From Sternotherus odoratus (taxonomy: Eukaryota; Chordata; Testudines; Kinosternidae), in contig JAVMKO010000007.1 in NCBI GenBank assembly GCA_032164245.1, forward strand, positions 1,364,001-1,428,000: a stretch of DNA of 64,000 bases. Direction: 5' to 3'. Of the stretch, positions 53,366-63,754 are shown in pieces. Every line of letters begins with the position of its first letter. Position 1 is the first letter of the stretch. The notes below the pieces were generated by a model. The model had not been told where the DNA came from, did not search any database, and worked only from the letters and a program-made list of their open reading frames with translations. The position numbers were made by a program, and so were the translations under genes.

Positions 53366-53540
53366 TCATAGAATTTCAGAGTTGGAAGAGTCCTCAGGAG
53401 ATCATCTCCTCCAGCCCTCTGCTCAAAGCAAGACCAATCCCTATTTTTGCCCCCTATTCTTAACTGGCCCCCTCGAGGATTGAACTCACAATGCTGGGTT
53501 TAGCAGGCCAATGCTCAAACCACTGAGCTATCCCCCCCAG
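53366..53540 (-). mobile_element. tRNA-derived SINE, minus strand
   Basis: TCATAGAATTTCAGAGTTGG, GGATTGAACTCACAATGCTG and CAAACCACTGAGCTATCCCC in the order expected for a complemented SINE. Confidence 0.93.
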
Positions 53541-54196
53541 TGGCTGTGCTGGGCAGGCTGCTTTTCTGAAAACAAGCTCTCTTGCCAAGGAGCTTTCCCC
53601 AAGCTTTTACAGCCCCACCAACAAAAAAAAAAGGGTCTGGACAGGAAGGGTTTTCCCTTCCTGCCGCTGCTAGGCTATTACTGAGTCGCCAGATTTCTAC
53701 TGTAGTGCTGCACCTACATTACAGACAGGAATTGATGAATTCAGCCACCCCCACACTTTCAAAAATCAGGACTCAAGACCTCGGGGGGGAAATCACTAGG
53801 CTGTCATAACATTCATGAGATTTTACTTTGTTTCCTGGTTTCTGAGGCCCTGATTCTCAGAAATATTTGGGCACCTAATTTCCAGAGTCTCAAAGATATT
53901 TTGGCGGGAGTTAGACACCAAGGGAAAGAGGGTGACTCACTCAAGAGTCCAGCAGATCCTTTGTTGCTGCCTAGGCAGCATCCTTTGCTCCTGTGAGGCT
54001 GGGCTGGGTTTGTCCCATGCATGCCCCAATGAGGTGTGAACTGCCCCTCTGCTCCTGAAGAATTTTGCCTGGGTTTGTTTTAAGCCATGAGGACACATTT
54101 TCATCTTCACAGTGGAGCAGGGTAAGGCTGGATCCTAGAGTCGAGGCTTGGAGTGACCTAGCAGATCACCGGTCCAGATAACACTAGGGGAACGGC
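53541..54196. other. No recognised feature
   Basis: No element ends or coding signals identified before the second PLE family starts. Confidence 0.4.
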
Positions 54197-54834
54197 ACAT
54201 CAGAATATACACCTGACCACATTCGCAAAACCACTTTCACCAAACAAGGACACTCCACCAGAGAAGGAGATTGGATCATGGAATGGGCCACACAAATACC
54301 CCCAAAGAACCCGCTTCAATACAGAAGGAAAACTCCTCTAGCTGCACACCCCTAGTTGTCACTTACCATCCCACAGTGGAACCCATACGTGGTATCATCA
54401 TAACTACAATCCATACTTGATGAGGACTTCAGCCTGAAATAAATTTTCCCTGAACCCCCTCTTGTGGCCTTCAAACACCCCCCCCCCCCAGCCTCTTCAA
54501 GCTCCTCATCAGAAGCAGCTCCCCACAGACCAGCACACATCAAGTCAAAGCAGCACCAGACCCTGCCAGAACAACAGATGCAAAACCTGCAGACTTAACT
54601 CTACCGTTGCAATGATCAATACCCACCACAACAGCCCTTTGGGGAGCCATGGGTCCTACAGATGTGGTGTACCTCATCCAGTGCACTAAATACCCCAATA
54701 GCACCTATGTGGGTGAAACCACACAATCACTTTGCTCTTGAATGACCTTACACAGGAAAATGGTAAAAGACACCCAGTCATCTAAGGGCGAACACTTTTC
54801 ACAAAGCCGTCACTCAATATCTTATATGTAGCTG
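54197..54834 (+). pseudogene. Second PLE family: linker and GIY-YIG endonuclease, decayed
   Basis: Remnant of a different Penelope-like protein. The linker is visible as RPCQNNRCKTCR (54558-54593), and about 70 bp further, after a frameshift, the endonuclease reads VVYLIQCTKYPNSTYVGET (from 54664): the GIY-YIG core is degenerate here as VYL...YVG. Then comes TQSLCS, a TGA, MTLHRKMVKDTQSSKGEHFS and a stop at 54826-54828. Upstream, 54197-54560 reads as PLE-like sequence in broken frames (FTKQGHSTREGDWIMEWA-like). Much older than the copy at 11.1 kb. Confidence 0.82.
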
Positions 54835-54985
54835 TGTCTTTCCCAGACCTGAGGAAGGGCTCTGTGTAAGCTGGACAGCTCAGCTCTCTCTCGCCAACAG
54901 AAGCTGGTCCACTAAAATATAGTCCCTCCCCCACCTTGTCTCGCTAACACCCTCGGATCAACACGGCTGTACCAACACTGCAGTA
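54835..54985 (+). mobile_element. Second PLE family terminal repeat
   Basis: CCAGACCTGAGGAAGGGCTC, TGTGTAAGCTGGACAGCTCA and ATCAACACGGCTGTACCAAC. The tail ACACGGCT is shared with the first PLE family, and CTGAGGA followed by a stem recalls the hammerhead-like core, but the GAAA box is mutated (GGAC). Confidence 0.75.
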
Positions 54986-55555
54986 GCTTTAGTGTAAGGC
55001 TGCCTGGCCAAACTGCATACGCCCTAAAAATCACGAGGATGACTTGGCATACCCTGAATGCTACTCCACATTGCCACAAAGCCTGCCCCCCTCTTGGATA
55101 GTACTGCAATACAACTATTTAATAAAATAATAACAATCACAACCAGTAAACTATTTGTGTGGCTCATGAGTTTCCTCTGTATTGTAGTGAGGAATAGACC
55201 TCTAGTGGTAACAGTAAATATATACTTTTATTTATAAATAACTTTCTTGGTTAGGGAAAATACTGCATAGAGTGGCTTTTAAAAAGCAAAGGTAAGAAAC
55301 ATACAATCTGGATAGTCAAATACTAAACCACCCACTTGTAAAGAATGGCGTAGCTCTGAGCTCTTAACCATATTAGTTGTTCGCGTCGGTCTTTGCTGTT
55401 AGTACTAAAATTAATAATAGTGTTAAGTGACCTTTTAAGAAATGCTGGAAAGATGGCCATTGCTATAAATCATTGTAGTGAGTGTGTTTTCTGATTCAGA
55501 TTTCCTGTACAACTGAGTTTTGAGCAACTTCTGTAGTCTAAGTTGAACTTCAAAG
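54986..55555. other. No recognised feature
   Basis: AT-rich DNA between the PLE and a SINE. Confidence 0.4.
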
Positions 55556-55557
55556 CA

Positions 55558-55744
55558 TGGAACACGGGGTTGGAAGGAACCTCAACAGATCATCTAGTCC
55601 AACCCCATGCACATAAAGCCCAATCCCTACTTAAATCATCCAACAGATTTTTGCCCCATATCCCTAAATGCCCCCCGCCTCGGATTGGGCTCACAATGCT
55701 GGGTTTAGCAGGTCAATGCTCAAACCACTGAGACATCCTTCTGC
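55558..55744 (-). mobile_element. tRNA-derived SINE, minus strand
   Basis: ACGGGGTTGGAAGGAACCTC, ATCATCTAGTCCAACCCCAT, GGGCTCACAATGCTGGGTTT and CAAACCACTGAGACATCC. More diverged than the copies at 52.3 kb. Confidence 0.9.
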
Positions 55745-56270
55745 CCTGCCTTGCTGTGCCTGTCTTTGACATATAAGAGCTGGCCAAAATGCAATGGGGG
55801 ATCAGTTCTGATCCAAGCCACACTTATGACCTCACCGGTGTGCTGTCTTCAGGCACCAATGGGCTTGGAAGCTGCATGGCGAACCAGGGTTCAGCTTTTA
55901 CACCACTGGAGGAATGGATCATTGCCCCTTTCTCAAAACTGTAGCTGGAGACTGGCAAAAGATTAGGACGAAGGTAAACTTTTACCTCTGGCTAGCTCAC
56001 ACAGGTCATCCCAGGGACCTGCTCTCCAGGGTAAGGGGCTCACAATCTGGCCCTGAGGACTTGCAAATCTATGGCACGCCAGCTTGCAGCCCTGTAAGGT
56101 TCCATTCAGACAGTGCTGCAGCACGGTGAAGTTCCACCCCATGCTTTGACATCCTGTTGTTTGATGCAGTAGTTTGCCCAAGTGCACCGTGGAAATTTTA
56201 GGGCACTGTGGCATGGGCAACAGCCTGCTGCGCCGTAGGCTCACACTGTTCAGTAAGGTCACATGTAGAC
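55745..56270. other. No recognised feature
   Basis: Mixed sequence. Frames on both strands reach 133 codons but overlap a solo LTR and lack family features. Confidence 0.4.
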
Positions 56271-56275
56271 AAGCC

Positions 56276-56972
56276 TGTGACTCACCCCTGTGGCGCCTCC
56301 TGCTGGTCTCTCCGGGAATTAGCGCTTTCATAGCCAGAGCGTTCTCTGCAGACCATTGTCTCACCTGTCTCTGGCCCCGTGTCCCTCCCAGACCCCGATG
56401 CCCTCTTCCCTGGGGTGCTGCACCCCTTCAGTACCCCCACAGTCTCACTGAGTCTCCCCTGCCTGGGGAAACTCCATCCCGGTCCCCCCCTTGCCTCAGC
56501 CTATGGGCTACTGCCAGTCACCATCTAGCCCCCGTTCACTGGGGCTGACTGCAGTCTGTATAAGCCAGTCATCATAGGCAAAGAGGTTTGACCTGCTGCC
56601 TCTGCCTACCCATGGGCTGCCCCCTGCAACCTCAGTACCCCTTTTGGCCATAGACTAGGCCCTGCAGCCTGGGGAGTTGCCAGCCTGGAGCTCCCCAGCT
56701 CCTCTGGCCTTTCCCCCAGCCCTGCTCCACTCCAGATACCTTCTCAAGCTCCCCCAGCAGCCAGGCCAGGCTGCCTCCACAGCTAGAGGGGGAGACTCTT
56801 TCAGCACCAAACTCTGGGCCCTTTTACCAGGGCCAGCTGGGCCCTAATTGACCCAGCCCCAGCTGTGACTGCTCCGCCCCAGCTGCTTCCTGTTGCAGCC
56901 CTCTGCTGGGCTGCTTTTCTCTAGCCTGTTTTAAACCCATTTGTGCTGGAGTGGGGCAGCCCCCCCACTACA
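56276..56972 (+). mobile_element. Solo LTR, family A (best copy)
   Basis: TGTGACTCACCCCTGTGGCG ... CCCCCCCACTACA (TG...CA) with the 5-bp duplication AAGCC (56271-56275 and 56973-56977). At 697 bp it is the cleanest reference for the copies at 16739 and 36246. No internal retroviral coding sequence is present. Confidence 0.93.
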
Positions 56973-57102
56973 AAGCCCTTTGTTAGTTTAATTGAATCAG
57001 AAAACATGAGGGGGGGGGGGTCGATCTCATTTACTGCCCTGGCAGCTTAAGGCTCCTTTACACTGACTTCAAGGCTCTTTTATGCAGCCAGAGCTGTGTA
57101 AG

Positions 57103-58101
57103 GCCTTGGTTACATTGGCACTTTATAGCACTATAAAGCCTCCAGGAGCGCTATAACTTCCTACCCGTCCACACTGGCAAGGCACGTATTGTGCTATAAA
57201 CCCACAGTTATACCGGGCTTGGTAATCCTCCCTACCCTGAGGATTAACAGCTATAGCATATTGACTGCTCCATATTATCTCAAATATAAATGGGTATTAA
57301 GATTACAACATTTTAAGTGATCTCTGGAGACGCCCCTGAGCCATTTAAGGGAATTGACGTCTCTTCCCTTTGTTTTGAACTCGGCTGGAGGAATGCAGAA
57401 GTACGTTTTCAGAGTTTCTCTCTTAACTCGGCAGATAAGCACTGCAAATGTTTATGGAGGGAGCTATGTGACTGAAATTCAGAGCCTGCTAGTTTTCTCT
57501 AAGGAAAACTCACTGACAGACTCTCAGCATGAAGAAAATCCGCTCCTTCTCTCCCTCCACATACACACAACACGTTCTCCCTCATCCTCCTCGTTTGAAA
57601 AGCACGTTACACCCATCTGAATGCTGGGATAGCTGCCCATAATGCATCACTCCCTGTGCCACTGCAAGTCCCGCAAATGTGGCCACACTATACCGCTGGC
57701 GGGTCTCAGTGTGGACACGCTATAGCAGGGTTTCTCAAACTGGGGGGGGGGGGTGCGACCCCCGGGGGCTCGCCGAACGCTCCCCAGGGGGTTGTGAGCT
57801 CCTGCTGCCGCCGAAAAGCCGCCAAATTGATTATTTCTGCATTTGGCGGCTTTTCGGTGGACATACCGAGCGCTCTGGGAAGCGCTCGTCATGTCCGCCG
57901 AAAAGAGCCGCCGAATGCGGAATTATTCAATTCGGCGGCTTTTCGGCAGACATGCAAGGGTCGCGCCGCACCGCCGGAGAGAAAAAAAGGGGTGGGGTCT
58001 CAACAAGTTTGAGAACCACTGCGCTATAGCGCTATACCTATTGCGGTATACGGGGACAGCTATAACCCAAAGCGCTATAATCCTGTAAGTATAAGCATGC
58101 C
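57103..58101 (+). mobile_element. MITE with GCGCTATAA palindromes, split by hAT
   Basis: TAAGGCCTTGGTTACATTGG (left) and GTAAGTATAAGCATGCC (right) are degraded inverted ends. The interior repeats AGCACTATAAAGC, GAGCGCTATAAC, GTGGACACGCTATAG and AGCGCTATAATCC. Without the nested hAT it is about 700 bp. Confidence 0.6.
57726..58021 (+). mobile_element. Non-autonomous hAT transposon (296 bp)
   Basis: Ends CAGGGTTTCTCAAACTGG and AAGTTTGAGAACCACTG with the perfect 8-bp duplication CGCTATAG (57718-57725 and 58022-58029). Inside, GCCGCCAAATTGATTATTTC and GAATTATTCAATTCGGCGGC form an inverted pair. Confidence 0.95.
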
Positions 58102-58984
58102 CCCGAAGGAGCCTTAGTGTAAATGAGAATCAGGCCACACACGTTTAGCTCATAGGCAAACTCAGGCTTCTGCTGGCACAGCCGTGTTTGCCAGGGGTGT
58201 GATTTGGGACTCACAGAAGTCCCTGGTGCAGATGCAGTTTCACTGGCACAATTCAATGCTTTTACCAGTTTTGTTCAGAAGAATACACGGAATAAACTAT
58301 CCCTGCAAAAGTGTAACTTTGCCAGCATAGCTGCGTCCACGCTGGGCATGCTTTGCCTGTATACTCTACAGCTATTAAAGCACTCCTAGCATAGCCCTGG
58401 CCTCAGACAGTGTTGGGAACCCAAAGAGCAGGTAAAGACATTCTCGAAAGCTCAGACCCCCATGAGGGTCCCCTGTTCCTAGCAGACCATGGGTGTCTAG
58501 AGTCTGTCCTTTGGACTGTTTTGTTACAAAGGCTTTGAATGTCAGGGGTTTTCTCTCGGGTTATGATCTTTATATTTATATGCATGACTTCTCCATCAAC
58601 CCCAATACGCTTGCACTTTTCTGTCTGTTGTTTTTTTGCTTCACCTAACTCCTCAACTCCCCGCCTAGTCCAGAAACAAATCTAAGTCACTCTCAAACTC
58701 ACCGGTGACCTCTGATGACTTATTCCATATGTTTATGATCAGGCCTAACATCCATCTCCTAGGATTTTCTCAGAAATGTATAGGGTTTTTTACCTACCAG
58801 TGCAGTGTAAAGGAGGCCTTGGTATAAATGAGAACAGGCCCATAAGAGTCTTGATTGGCTCATTAGACTGGACCATGTGGTGTTCTTTACTCCTGCTGGA
58901 TCAAGTTTTACAGAAAACTCACCAATTTAATATCTTAGGTGTGTATCTGGTCCTTCTTACCACAGCATCTGAGAACCTTGCAAT
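58102..58984. other. No recognised feature
   Basis: Unique-looking DNA without supported genes. Confidence 0.4.
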
Positions 58985-59130
58985 CATCTCTACAGCTGTT
59001 CCTGTGAGGTAAGGAGGTACTATTATTCCCATTTGACAGATCAGGACTGAGACATAGAGAGGATAAATGACTTGCCCAAGGTCACACAGGAAGTCTGTGG
59101 TGGAGTAGGGAATTGAACCTAGGCATCTAG
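58985..59130 (-). repeat. MIR/CORE-SINE, minus strand
   Basis: GTACTATTATTCCCATTTGA, CAGATCAGGACTGAGACATA, GACTTGCCCAAGGTCACACA and GAATTGAACCTAGGCATCTA are the complement of a MIR from core to B box. Confidence 0.88.
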
Positions 59131-59132
59131 AG

Positions 59133-59352
59133 CAGGGATTGGCAACCTTTGCGCACGCCCTCCCCCCCCCCCCCCGGTAAGCACCCTTGGCGGACCTGGC
59201 TACTTTGTTTACCTGCCATATCCGCAGGTTCGCCGCTCCAGTCCACGGGGCCTTGCTTGACACCCCTCAAGGTCAGCCCTGCACTTGCACCCCCCTAAAC
59301 CCATCCTGTGACCCCTCCGTCCTTGGACTAGAACCGCAGGTTGAGAACCACT
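59133..59352 (+). mobile_element. Composite of two hAT end fragments
   Basis: The left part (CAGGGATTGGCAACCTTTG ... TTTGTTTACCTGCCATATCC) is a hAT left end. The right part ends CGCAGGTTGAGAACCACTG, the right end of the family at 57726. The two ends do not pair with each other, so this is a rearranged pair rather than one element. Confidence 0.6.
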
Positions 59353-59419
59353 GAGCTAGATGAGTTGAGTGCCCCTGAAAGACCCCTGCCTACCTCTGCT
59401 GGAGAATCACTGCTCTAGA

Positions 59420-59475
59420 TAATACTGCAGGGGACTGGACTAGATGACTGCTTCAAGTCCCTTCCAGTCCTATGC
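59420..59475 (+). mobile_element. CR1 3' tail scrap
   Basis: CAGGGGACTGGACTAGATGA, CTGCTTCAAGTCCCTTCCAG and TCCTATG match the CR1 3' terminus (or the SINE tail derived from it). Confidence 0.75.
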
Positions 59476-59879
59476 GTCACTTGGGCACTTCTTGTCTCTT
59501 TGAGTCAGATTAATTTTTTTGGACATGTGGAAAGCATTAGGCATCTTGTGGGCTCATAACTTAACCTGTCCAAATCCTTCTGAATGCGGTTGCTTGGTCC
59601 TTGTTTTTGGTCTCCAGAGAAACTCAATTGTCCAAACTCGGTAATCTTCCTTCCCTCACCAACTATATGTTTGGTTAGCTGCTTTCTAGACCAAGAGACG
59701 CTGAAATTTCCAAAGACACTTGAGGCGAAACTTCCTTAGGCAGCTTTGCACAGCTGGACTAGAATTTTTACGTTCCTGGGCCAAATCCTTAGCTCATTTT
59801 CAGCTGAGTGGGAGGGGAGAGAAATACGGCTGCGCTAAACCAGTGTGTGTGGGGGGGGTCATGAGAAATTTTAGGAGAA

Positions 59880-60211
59880 AAAAATCTTACTGTGCACATT
59901 GAGAGATGGGTGGCTGCAGAGTGACGACTGCTGGCTGAAAGCCTGGTTTTGAAGGCAGCACTGCCACCAGCATCAGAGAAGCAAGAGTAGGAATGCCGCA
60001 CTATGCCACCCTTACTTCTGCGCTGCTCCTGCCAACGGTGCTGCTTTCAGAACTGGGCGCCTGGCCAGCAGCTTCTGCTCTCTGCTCTGCCTTCACAGCT
60101 GGGAGGCCAAAGAGCGGCAGCTGCTGGCCAGGCGCCCAAAGGGGAGGAGCATAAACTAATACAGACACAAAGAAGGGGACCCAATCGAATTGAATAAGTT
60201 TGAGAACCACT
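59880..60211 (+). mobile_element. hAT fragment with intact right end
   Basis: Right end ATAAGTTTGAGAACCACTG (to 60211). GCCACCCTTACTTCTGCGCT, and the paired GCGCCTGGCCAGCAGC / GCTGCTGGCCAGGCGC, form long inverted repeats inside. The left terminal repeat is not found. Confidence 0.65.
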
Positions 60212-61707
60212 GCTAAACTATCTGTCTTCTTCCTCCATCCTGGGTCTAATCAGAGGCTTAAATATCCCTCATGTGATTTAAATGCTTGATCCAATGTCCA
60301 TTGATATCAAAGGTAGTCTTTCCAGGGAGTATTGGGTCAAGTCTTAGAGCAGCCTAAGGACTGCTCTAAATTACACTGAGCAAAAGACTGATGGCTAGAA
60401 CACTCTGACCCTGCCCTTAAGAGGTTTTGACCTGCCTCCCCCTGCCCACACACTCTGGGGGAGTGGGTAGCCAAAAGCTATCTATACTGGCCTAAGGTCA
60501 CCAGCGGAATTCCCTTACCCAAGGTGAATCCCTGGCTGCATCTTCAGTGCAATTTCCACCCACTTTGTACTGCCTGAGAGCCAAAGCTCTGCCCCTGTGT
60601 GTTTCCAAGCAGTGACTATTCACTTCGATGGGAGCAAGCCCAGGCCCAAATCAAAAATGACTCTTAAAGAAATGCCACCCACCTGCCTCAATGGGTGGTG
60701 AACTTGTCAGAGCCAGCCGTGAAGGGGGACGGCCCTAGCAGCTATGGAGGCAGACGCTTGCTGAGGAACACCGGTAGTTCCTCTCCTACTGGGGAGTCTC
60801 TGACACCTGTTGGGGGGAGAGATATTGACTGCCCACTGTTCCCCAGTTCCCAGGATTTAACTTGGCCAGGTGGAGCCTCTTTCAGTGCCATTCCAGCAGT
60901 CCCAACTGCCCACCTGAACTACAAATGGGAACCTGGCCTGGCAGATGCTGCCAGTCCAGTCAATTGCCCATTTGGGAGGCAGGGAGGATTTTTTTCTCCC
61001 ATGGGCCAATTGGCAGAGGACCAGGGAGTTTTTTGCTTTCCTCCCAGCACTTTCAAGCCACAGTCAGGTAAGGAGACATGCACTTAGAACCTAACTGAGG
61101 TACTTGGTGGAGTTGCTAATTCATTGCAACAGTTTTCAGTGTGATTAAACAGATAATAGGAAGAGTTCCTAGAGGTAAAAGACCTGGGATTTTGGTGATA
61201 TGTCTTTGGCTCACAGAATAGGATCAGATCCTGTGATCCTTGCAAGCCAGTCTCCACCCTTCTGTGCCTTCTATACCCCTCATGGGGGGGGAAAGGTGCC
61301 AAGACCCAGAGAGAGCTAAGTCCTACGGGGCAGGCTGAGGACACTCTATTGTTAGACGTGTGTGTGTGTGTTCTCCCTGTGTGCTCCCCAGATCTGTCCC
61401 AGACAGCACAATTGAGCAAATTGCCCAAAGACCACAAAATCGGTTAAGGTACGAAGGCGCCAGGCCAGGTTTATTGTCGACAAAGCATGGTAATAGCATC
61501 TGGCAGACTCTACGAGGATACTAAGACAATGACAATGGACACAGCTCAATGAATGGTGGGACTTTCCATTCCCCTGTTGGCTTGACAAAGATACCCCCTC
61601 TGAGAAACATCTTTATACCCTGATACAAACATGTTATGTACTGCCTCCGACATAGTTAGTTACTGCCCCCTGATGTGGCTACTTATCGCTCATTACCTTG
61701 TACATAT
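60212..61707. other. No gene recognised; LTR-like piece near the right end
   Basis: A 130-codon frame at 60695-61087 has no family features. A (GT)6 run lies near 61361-61373. From about 61440, GGTTAAGGTACGAAGGCG and CCAGGTTTATTGTCGAC resemble the sequence at 27.31-27.35 kb, suggesting an old LTR that continues on both sides of the next element. Confidence 0.35.
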
Positions 61708-62138
61708 TGTGATAGACCCAGGGCAGGCAGCTGCCAGAGAGACTGGTAGGGAAAAGGGTTACTACAGGGTAATTGGGTCCAGCTGGGCAAAGCTACCACT
61801 GGCAGGAGCAGGGTCAGCTGAGCCCAATTAAGGAGGCTGTCAGAGCCCTTTAAAGAGACTCCTCCACAGAGAGGGGGTGTGGGAGTTTGAGAGGCGGGTG
61901 GAGGAAGCAGGGACAGAGAGATTGCCAGCACACAGGGGAGGAGGACAAGGGGTCCCTCCCCGGGGGGGGAGTTAGCCTCCCCCTAGCCAGCAGAAGCCTG
62001 ACCCTGCGAGAGAGAGAGAGAGAGACTGCGAAGGGGCAGTTGAAAACCGGGCCTGGTGCAACCTAGCTGGAGCGCTAGGGCCACGCCGGAGCCCCAGAAA
62101 GACTTGAGTCAGGGGAGCCGAGGAGCCACCCTGTTACA
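61708..62138 (+). mobile_element. Solo LTR, family B (431 bp)
   Basis: TGTGATAGACCCAGGGCAGG ... GAGCCACCCTGTTACA (TG...CA), with ATAT on both sides (61704-61707 and 62139-62142) as a 4-bp target duplication. GCCCTTTAAAGAGACTCC near 61846 could be its TATA region. A (GA)9-type run lies at 62009-62026. No internal region. Confidence 0.7.
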
Positions 62139-62142
62139 ATAT

Positions 62143-63529
62143 TGATCCAATCAAAACATCTCTATTATGTACTGTCATCCTGACCTTATCTTTAGGACGG
62201 GTCAGTGTGTTCCTGTTATCCTTGGGAAATGTTTTTGTACCATCCTTAATATTGGGATGTTTTGGTACCACTTGACATCGGGGTGTTTGCGTGAGTACTC
62301 TGTGCTTAGCACTTCTTAGGAATACGTATTTCTGCAATAACAACCCTCTTCTTGCCAGATTCGGTGAGCAGGGCCTGCCTCATACCAGGCCTCTGATACA
62401 AGGACTTATGTCACAGGCTCTCTTCCCACTACAGACCTTAGTCCCAGTTATAGGTTATATGATAAGGAGCCCTGTAACTGCTGCGCTGGAACCAATTAAA
62501 TGCCTGGTATAGGAGAGTGTTAGTAGCAGGCAGGTAACACCCCTCCCATTTGCTAAAGTTTAATAAAAGTTGTGGCTAACACTTAAGTCCAGGCATGTGT
62601 CTCTCCTCATGTCACTGCTGTGTCCACATGAGCATGGACTATATATTCATTACTTGCTTGATTCTGTAGGTCCGCTAGTTTTCTAGGGAATAATTATTAC
62701 GACATCAGATGTAGATCATACCAAAAAGTTTGTGATCAATGGAACTAAAAACTCAAAGGCAAGCATATTTATCATTACTTACATAATATGTGCTATTATT
62801 ACAGCTAGGTATAATGTAGGATTATTGCTTAAAGCAAAATCTAAACTTGGATAAACTAGTTCAAGGGCTGAAAAAGTTGGTACATTTCTTATACAAGAAA
62901 GCATAAGCAAAAAGAATCAGTAGATTCCTTGACCATTATCACCTTTTCTCCTTTCATTTGAGCCCTTCAACCTCTAGCTGTTGGAATAAGAATGAAGCCA
63001 GGAATCAAAGGAATTCATAAGAGCAGTGGGGAGCATAAAGCACTGTATTATGCAGATGAAATTTTCAGAAGTGTCTAGTAGATAAGGTTGGGCAAAGAGG
63101 GGATTTTTCCCTCCCCGTTTTTGGTTTTGTAATTCAAAATTTTGTTAAATTTGGAAATTTTCAAACTTAAAAAACAAACAAGCCCTCTGTCCAAAATGAG
63201 CTGATAGGTAGTAAAAAAAACAAAGTGGAAAATTCCATAACGTTCCCCAAAGCATTTATATTCAATGTTGATTTGAAGTTTAAACCAAAGTACAGTAACA
63301 TTTTCAAAAGTGACTTCAGCATGTAAAATTTTGCCTACATTTGCACCAGTGTGTAGGGTACACGTAGCTGTTCTGTTCTGGAACGTCATGTGTACGTCAA
63401 ATTTTATGTAAGTTGGAAACGTATCTCTGACCATTACGCGGGGAAAAAAATCCCTATTTCTAACTTATGGAGCTTTTTCCATAAGCACGGATTTGCATAA
63501 CTCAGTTTTCCATAAGTCGGGTAGCATCT
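62143..63529. other. No gene; older LTR-like and AT-rich sequence
   Basis: 62143-62620 has TTTAATAAAAGTTGTGGC and a TGTCACTGCTGTGTCCACA-like stretch that may be the other half of the disrupted LTR. 63290-63527 has TAAGTTGGAAACG and CCATAAGTCGGGTAGCATC, recalling pogo-like ends, but no partner end is clear. Confidence 0.35.
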
Positions 63530-63606
63530 GTGATAGGAGCCTAAATAAGAAAAAGACCCCCAAATCAGGACTGTCCCTATAAAATCAGGACATCTGGTCG
63601 CCCTAC
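63530..63606 (-). mobile_element. TAGGGTGACCAG-type element fragment
   Basis: Right end AGGACATCTGGTCGCCCTA and inner GACTGTCCCTATAAAATC and AATAAGAAAAAGACCCCC match one end of the elements at 36400 and 47405, here as a single half. Confidence 0.85.
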
Positions 63607-63666
63607 CGATCTCACTCCACTCCACATGGCTCCACTATCTCTCCCGCTCTCCTTCTCAGGAAAGGT

Positions 63667-63754
63667 TCAAGAATAGCCGCCGTGTTAGTCTGTATCCGTA
63701 AAGAAAGCCAGGAATACTTGTAGCACCTTAGAGACTAACTAGTTTATTTCAGCA
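63667..63754 (-). mobile_element. PLE terminal repeat, subfamily 1, interrupted
   Basis: CAAGAATAGCCGCCGTGTTA, GTCTGTATCCGTAAAGAAAG and CACCTTAGAGACTAACTAGT are the complement of the copy at 10262. It stops at TTTATTTCAGCA, where a Helitron end begins. Confidence 0.88.

Noticed and set aside
60695..61087. 130-codon frame as a candidate gene
   Set aside because: Overlapping alternative frame, no domain or splice evidence; left as unsupported.
63290..63529. Possible pogo-like element with CATAAGTCGG end
   Set aside because: No matching opposite end or TA duplication could be placed.
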